Below, one piece after another: positions 7,395-10,728 of a stretch of 10,728 bases of DNA. Below the pieces are notes generated by a model. That model searched no databases, was not told where the DNA came from, and worked only from the letters and a program-made list of their open reading frames with translations. Location of the stretch: assembly GCA_016199665.1 (NCBI GenBank), contig JACQGG010000259.1, positions 1 to 10,728 of the forward strand. Reading direction: 5' to 3'. The stretch is from Acidobacteriota bacterium (GTDB lineage: Bacteria; Acidobacteriota; UBA6911; JACQSX01). The translations under genes were made by a program, and so were the position numbers. Every line of letters begins with the position of its first letter. Position 1 is the stretch's first letter.

Positions 7395-7457
7395 GCTGAC
7401 GGCTGATGGCTGACAACTGACAGCCGACAACTGAAGGCTGACAGCTAATGCTTGACG
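7395..7457. repeat. Nine tandem degenerate heptamers, consensus GCTGACR
   Basis: The 63 bases from 7395 divide exactly into nine 7-base units: GCTGACG, GCTGATG, GCTGACA, ACTGACA, GCCGACA, ACTGAAG, GCTGACA, GCTAATG and CTTGACG. Each differs from the GCTGACR consensus at no more than two positions, and the phase is kept throughout. The array begins four bases after the stop of the DUF218 gene and ends about 60 bases before the next start, so it fills most of that intergenic space. Heptameric short tandem repeats of this general kind are known in several bacterial lineages, notably cyanobacteria. The function here is unknown; slippage during replication is the likely origin. Confidence 0.85.
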
Positions 7458-7518
7458 CTGAACCTTTCGCGTTTCCCGCCTCTCTAAACAGAGAAAACAA
7501 CGGGAAAGGATCAAGACC

Positions 7519-8403
7519 ATGAAAAACAGGTTTCCAATGACATCGGCTTTAATAATTTCTCTCTGGGCCCTGCCGCTTCAGGGGCAGGCGCTCTCGCAGA
7601 ATCCGCCTTCCTTCAATTCACCCGTACCGCCGGCATTGACTTTGCCTGGAGGGACCCTGATTACAGTGACGGTCACGCAAACATTGTCAAGTGACCGAAA
7701 CCATGTCGGCGACGGCTTTGTTACAGTCCTGGAGCAGCCTCTGGTTGCCGAGGGCTGGGTTGTGGCACGGCGGGGGCAGACGGTGATAGGGCGCGTTGCT
7801 TTCGCCCAGAAGGCCGGTCGTGCGCAGGGGGTGTCTCAACTGGCAGCGGAGTTGACTGAACTGCTGCTGGTCGACGGCCAGCAGTTGCCGATTCGGACGC
7901 AACTGATGCAGGGCTCAGGCGGCACATCCAGGGCGCAGGATGCTGGAGCCATCGGAGCCACATCTGGACTCGGCGCCGCCATTGGCGGCATTGCCGGGGG
8001 CGGAAGGGGGGCTGCAATCGGGGCGGTCGGCGGCGCGGCCGCGGCCGCGGCAGGGATTTTGGCCACCCGCGGCCGGCGTACCGAGATTGTTGCCGAGACG
8101 ACGCTGACTTTTCGGCTTGAAACTCCGCTGACGATTTCCACGGAGCGAAGCCAGCAGGCATTCCGGCCGGTCTCTCCGGAAGACTACGCCGATAGAGGCG
8201 CGCTCCGCACCCTTCCCCCGCGCGAAGCCGATTCCCACAGACATTATGCCGTTATCCCCGCTTTTCCACCTCCGCCTTATTATTACTTCGAGTACTATCG
8301 GCCCGGCTACTTTACGTTCTACCGAACACATCGGCGCCATTGGCCGAGAACTCATCTGATCCCCCGGCCCAGGCCGCATTTCGGGCGCGATTTTCGCCGC
8401 TAG
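7519..8403 (+). CDS. Secreted glycine-zipper protein of unknown function, C-terminus rich in Tyr, Pro, His and Arg
   Basis: I recognise the general type (conserved in Acidobacteriota, from memory) but no function. The 294-residue product begins with a signal peptide: Lys/Arg near the start, hydrophobic 8-20, likely cleavage near residue 26. A beta-rich domain follows (about 40-135, with LPGGTLITVTVTQTLSSD and VVARRGQTVIGRV), then a glycine zipper (142-182, repeated GAAIG and GGAAAAAAG) that could insert in or pack against a membrane. A second strand-rich piece (188-208) and a low-complexity tail (240-294) with PPPYYYFEYY and several Arg/His pairs complete it. Glycine zippers occur in outer-membrane lipoproteins and pore or anchor segments, but there is no lipobox cysteine here. 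ATG 7519 has AAAGGA ending 8 bases upstream. It stands between the heptamer array and msrP, in a separate unit from either. A periplasmic or outer-membrane location is inferred. Confidence 0.75.
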   Translation: MKNRFPMTSALIISLWALPLQGQALSQNPPSFNSPVPPALTLPGGTLITVTVTQTLSSDRNHVGDGFVTVLEQPLVAEGWVVARRGQTVIGRVAFAQKAGRAQGVSQLAAELTELLLVDGQQLPIRTQLMQGSGGTSRAQDAGAIGATSGLGAAIGGIAGGGRGAAIGAVGGAAAAAAGILATRGRRTEIVAETTLTFRLETPLTISTERSQQAFRPVSPEDYADRGALRTLPPREADSHRHYAVIPAFPPPPYYYFEYYRPGYFTFYRTHRRHWPRTHLIPRPRPHFGRDFRR

Positions 8404-8449
8404 CAACCTCCGCTCTGGATTTTGAGTATTATATATACATCTCTATGCG

Positions 8450-8461
8450 CGTTCATGAACG
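8450..8461. promoter_or_regulatory. Perfect 12-base palindrome upstream of msrP, possible operator
   Basis: CGTTCATGAACG lies 54 bases before the msrP start codon and just after an AT-rich patch (8420-8440, containing TATTAT and TATATATA), where a promoter would be expected. I could not fit a good -35/-10 pair. Two or three perfect 12-base palindromes are expected by chance in this length, so position is the only real argument. Confidence 0.22.
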
Positions 8462-8515
8462 GCATCCCTTGCCGGTTTTGTTCGCGCCCGCCATTGATGG
8501 GAGGAAAAGGCAGAC

Positions 8516-9475
8516 ATGCTGATAAAGAACCGCGGTGAGATTCCATATTCGGAAGTTACGCCCAAGAGTCTCTATCTGAACCGCCGCAGGTTTCTCAGGG
8601 GCGCGGCGGCGGGAGTGGCGGCACTCGCCGGCCGCTTTTCGCAGGAGATCCTGTCCCCCTCCATTCGGGCGCAGGCTGGAAACAAATTGAGCGGGGTCGT
8701 GAAGGGCCCCTTCGGCACGGACGAAAAAGTCACACCCTTTGATGATGTGACCCACTACAACAATTTTTATGAGTTCGGAACTGACAAGGAGCAGCCGGCC
8801 GAGCTGGCCAAGAATTTCAGAACACACCCCTGGTCGGTTTCTGTGGAAGGGGAGGTCAAGAAGCCGAAGGTCTACGACATGGATGCGATTGCAAAAATGG
8901 CTCCGTTGGAGGAGCGCATTTACCGCCATCGCTGCGTGGAAGCCTGGTCTATCGTGGTTCCCTGGATCGGCTTTCCGCTCAACATGCTGCTCAAACAGGT
9001 GGAGCCGACACCAAAGGCAAGGTTTGTCGCGTTCCAGAGTCTGTACGATCCCAAGCAGATGCCGATGGCGCGCTGGGCCGGCATCAGCTTTCCCTACGTC
9101 GAAGGTCTGCGCCTGGACGAGGCAATGCATCCACTGGCGCTGCTCTGCGTGGGAATGTACGGCGAGACGCTTCCCAACCAGAATGGGGCGCCGGTGCGCC
9201 TGGTCGTGCCCTGGAAGTACGGATTTAAGAGCATCAAATCGATCGTGAAGATCCGCCTGGTGGAAAGCCAGCCTCCCACAACCTGGAATCTGGCGATACC
9301 GCGCGAGTACGGATTTTATTCCAACGTTAATCCCGACGTGGATCATCCCCGCTGGAGCCAGGCCCGGGAGCGCCGGCTGGGAGAGTTTCTAAAGCGCAAG
9401 ACACTTGCATTCAATGGCTACGGAGACCAGGTGGCGCAGATGTACTCGGGTATGGACCTCATGAAAAATTTCTGA
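8516..9475 (+). CDS. msrP: Protein-methionine-sulfoxide reductase, molybdenum catalytic subunit MsrP (YedY)
   Basis: MsrP reduces methionine sulfoxide in oxidised periplasmic proteins, using a molybdopterin (non-dinucleotide) cofactor of the sulfite-oxidase fold and electrons from MsrQ. The 319-residue product has a twin-arginine signal NRRRFLRG (22-29), preceded by the long n-region usual in this family and followed by a hydrophobic stretch, so it is exported folded with its cofactor. Family blocks are strongly conserved: IYRHRCVEAWS with the Mo-ligating Cys140, VPWIGFPLNMLLKQVEPT, PYVEGLRLDEAMHPL, NGAPVRLVVPWKYGFKSIKS, PPTTWNLA, EYGFYSNVNPDVDHPRWSQA, and the end GMDLMKNF. No key piece is missing. 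ATG 8516 has AAAGG at 8506-8510, with a stronger GGGAGGA further upstream. The stop codon overlaps the msrQ start (TGATG), so the two are translationally coupled. Confidence 0.96.
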   Translation: MLIKNRGEIPYSEVTPKSLYLNRRRFLRGAAAGVAALAGRFSQEILSPSIRAQAGNKLSGVVKGPFGTDEKVTPFDDVTHYNNFYEFGTDKEQPAELAKNFRTHPWSVSVEGEVKKPKVYDMDAIAKMAPLEERIYRHRCVEAWSIVVPWIGFPLNMLLKQVEPTPKARFVAFQSLYDPKQMPMARWAGISFPYVEGLRLDEAMHPLALLCVGMYGETLPNQNGAPVRLVVPWKYGFKSIKSIVKIRLVESQPPTTWNLAIPREYGFYSNVNPDVDHPRWSQARERRLGEFLKRKTLAFNGYGDQVAQMYSGMDLMKNF

Positions 9476-10215
9476 TGGCGGCGCAGGTAAAGTCAATCCT
9501 GGCGGCAAAGTGGACCAAAGTCCTGGTCTTCATGCTTTGCCTGGCACCGCTGGCGACGCTGGCCTGGCGCGGGCTGCAGGATAAACTGGGCGCGAATCCC
9601 GTTGAAAACATCACCCATTTCACCGGGGACTGGACGCTGACGCTGCTGCTGGTGACGCTGGCCATTACGCCGGCGCGCAAGCTCCTCAAGCAGCCGGTGC
9701 TGATCCGCTTTCGCAGGATGGTGGGACTGTTCGCATTCTTCTATGGATGCCTGCACTTTACCACATACCTCTGGCTGGATAAGTTCTTTGACCTTCCCGA
9801 GATGCTCAAGGACATTGCGATACGCCGCTTTATCACCATTGGGTTTGCAGGTTTTGTTTTGCTGATTCCGCTGGCCGTCACCTCCACGGCCGGCTGGGTC
9901 CAGCGGCTGGGCGGGAAATACTGGCAGCGGTTGCACCGGCTGGTCTATCTCAGCGCCACAGCCGGAGTGGTGCATTACTACTGGCTGGTGAAGTCCGACA
10001 TCACCAAGCCGGTCCGCTATGGCGTGATCCTGGCGGTGCTGATCGGATATCGCGCTGCGGTTTCGGTGAAAAAGCGCCGGTCCGCGCGCGCGCCGGCTCC
10101 AGGTCATCCGAGGCGCTCCCCACGGCCGCAAGCGGAGATTGCGGCCAGTCGAGCTCAACCGGATCGGGGCGGCGCACTTTCCCCAACCTCGGATTCCATG
10201 GGAACAAACGGGTGA
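9475..10215 (+). CDS. msrQ: MsrQ (YedZ), haem-binding membrane subunit of the MsrPQ system, with long C-terminal tail
   Basis: MsrQ is the inner-membrane b-type cytochrome (ferric-reductase-like transmembrane family) that takes electrons from the quinone pool or a flavin reductase and passes them to MsrP. About five or six helices are visible between residues 15 and 195. Candidate haem-ligand histidines sit in the expected places: His48 (NITHFTGDW), His94 (GCLHFTTYLWLD), and His154 and His167 (RLHRLVYLSATAGVVHYYW). The motif ITPARKLLKQP and RRMVGLFAFFYGCLHF are typical. The start ATG overlaps the msrP stop by one base. From about residue 198 to 246 there is an extra Arg/Pro/Ala/Ser-rich tail not expected in the family (E. 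coli MsrQ is about 211 residues); it is probably a disordered cytoplasmic extension. Confidence 0.94.
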   Translation: MAAQVKSILAAKWTKVLVFMLCLAPLATLAWRGLQDKLGANPVENITHFTGDWTLTLLLVTLAITPARKLLKQPVLIRFRRMVGLFAFFYGCLHFTTYLWLDKFFDLPEMLKDIAIRRFITIGFAGFVLLIPLAVTSTAGWVQRLGGKYWQRLHRLVYLSATAGVVHYYWLVKSDITKPVRYGVILAVLIGYRAAVSVKKRRSARAPAPGHPRRSPRPQAEIAASRAQPDRGGALSPTSDSMGTNG

Positions 10216-10254
10216 CGGGGGAAGGGAATGTTCCGTGAATGATGGAAATTGTCT

Positions 10255-10337
10255 GAGGCCTCAACGCAGAGACGCAGAGGTCGCAGAGAATGCGCCGAGG
10301 TTTTTTCTCTGCGCCGCCTCTGCGTTCTCCGCGCCTC
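10255..10337. repeat. Large multi-tier hairpin made of CGCAGAG-type units
   Basis: Three CGCAGAG units on the left arm face their complements on the right: CGCAGAGAA (10282-10290) with TTCTCTGCG (10305-10313), CGCAGAGG (10273-10280) with CCTCTGCG (10317-10324), and CGCAGAGA (10265-10272) with TCTCCGCG (10326-10333, one mismatch). GAGG (10255-10258) with CCTC (10334-10337) may close it. The central loop is 14 bases and contains most of a T6 run. It lies 40 bases after the msrQ stop, so it could also end that transcript. From memory, similar CGCAGAG/CTCTGCG hairpins are dispersed between genes in several environmental bacterial phyla; I cannot confirm the family here. Confidence 0.8.
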
Positions 10338-10383
10338 CGCGGTAGAAAAACCTTGAAAAAAGACAAGAAGTTGCCAACTTGCT

Positions 10384-10412
10384 ACGCAGAGTTCGCAGAG
10401 AATGGCCGAGTT
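10384..10412. repeat. Second, partial copy of the CGCAGAG element
   Basis: Bases 10384-10412 repeat the left-arm and loop sequence at 10272-10301 (ACGCAGAG, two bases, CGCAGAGAATG, then GCCGAG) with two substitutions or so and one deletion, at an offset of about 112 bases. The matching right arm is missing, so this copy cannot form the hairpin. A small hairpin AAGTT-GCC-AACTT (10368-10380) lies just before it. Confidence 0.7.
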
Positions 10413-10438
10413 CTGTTTTCCCCCTTCAGCGGCGTTCG

Positions 10439-10728
10439 TTACCAATAAGAAATGCTTGTAAGGGTCTCAGGGCTGCAACTTACCATCGCCGGCCCCAGGG
10501 GCGAACCCACACCCGGTGCCGGGGCTGAGCCTGAAGTTTGCGGGAGCCGTGTGCCAGTGGGTGTCAAAGTAATGTGGGGCGCGACTGGAAGGGTCGAGCC
10601 AAACGTCCCTCCAGCCTCGCTCGCGGCGTTGACCGTCATGATTCCAGCGGGGCCCTCCCGACAGGGGATCAGACCCGGCAAGCCTCCACCGGTGAGATCC
10701 AGGGCCACAATCTCTGCAGGTATTAGAG
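10439..10728 (-). CDS. Possible 3' end of a leftward gene, function unknown
   Basis: A frame on the minus strand is open from the window edge to a TAA at 10439-10441, about 95 residues. It reads AEIVALDLTGGGLPGLIP near the edge and GGTFGSTLPVAPHITLTPTGT in the middle, then a Thr/Pro/Ser/Gly-rich end. The E-x-V-x-L-x-L-x-G opening followed by a strand-like segment faintly resembles the ends of secreted extracellular proteins of Planctomycetes and Acidobacteria, but I cannot name a family. No better frame covers this stretch, and converging orientation with msrQ would explain the terminator-like hairpin between them. It could also be non-coding DNA or a decayed gene. Confidence 0.33.
   Translation of the reverse strand, partial: LIPAEIVALDLTGGGLPGLIPCREGPAGIMTVNAASEAGGTFGSTLPVAPHITLTPTGTRLPQTSGSAPAPGVGSPLGPAMVSCSPETLTSISYW

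Noticed and set aside
7395..7457. CRISPR array
   Set aside because: Units are 7 bases, contiguous and degenerate with no spacers, and no cas genes are present.

Overview
The window looks like chromosomal DNA from an uncultured, moderately GC-rich bacterium. Acidobacteriota (Solibacter/Bryobacter-like or a related soil lineage) is my best guess. It rests on family resemblance recalled from memory: the secreted glycine-zipper protein at 7519-8403 and the fibre-like protein at 5140-6471 resemble families I associate with that phylum. No rRNA, tRNA or marker gene is present to settle it. All confident genes are on the + strand.

Layout. (1) 3-356: C-terminal end of a chromate-transporter (ChrA) family permease. 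(2) 357-879: about 520 bases without a convincing gene, holding at most a weak promoter candidate. (3) 880-4909: a three-gene operon for a molybdenum hydroxylase of the xanthine dehydrogenase family, made of a large Mo-cofactor subunit, an FAD subunit overlapping it by 4 bases, and a small two-[2Fe-2S] subunit after a 143-base gap. The FAD subunit carries a cysteine loop whose spacing matches the extra [4Fe-4S] cluster of 4-hydroxybenzoyl-CoA reductase beta subunits. An HcrABC-like enzyme of aromatic-acid metabolism is therefore the best specific guess. (4) 5140-6471: a secreted fibre-like protein with a duplicated block, GIGTT-type repeats and a conserved C-terminal domain. (5) 6653-7390: a membrane-anchored DUF218 (YdcF/ElyC/SanA) protein. 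(6) 7395-7457: nine degenerate 7-base tandem repeats. (7) 7519-8403: a secreted glycine-zipper protein of unknown function. (8) 8516-10215: msrP-msrQ, the Tat-exported molybdoenzyme and haem membrane protein that repair oxidised methionine in envelope proteins. (9) 10216-10728: non-coding DNA with a large hairpin built from CGCAGAG-type units and a second partial copy, then probably the 3' end of a leftward gene running off the window.

Functionally the window is a set of small independent units: two molybdoenzyme systems (a probably cytoplasmic HcrABC-like hydroxylase and the periplasmic MsrPQ) separated by envelope or secreted proteins. No molybdenum-cofactor insertion chaperone, benzoyl-CoA reductase, CoA ligase or regulator is present. 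I found no clear undescribed multi-gene system. The points most worth following are the extra Fe-S loop, the fibre-like protein and the two repeat structures.
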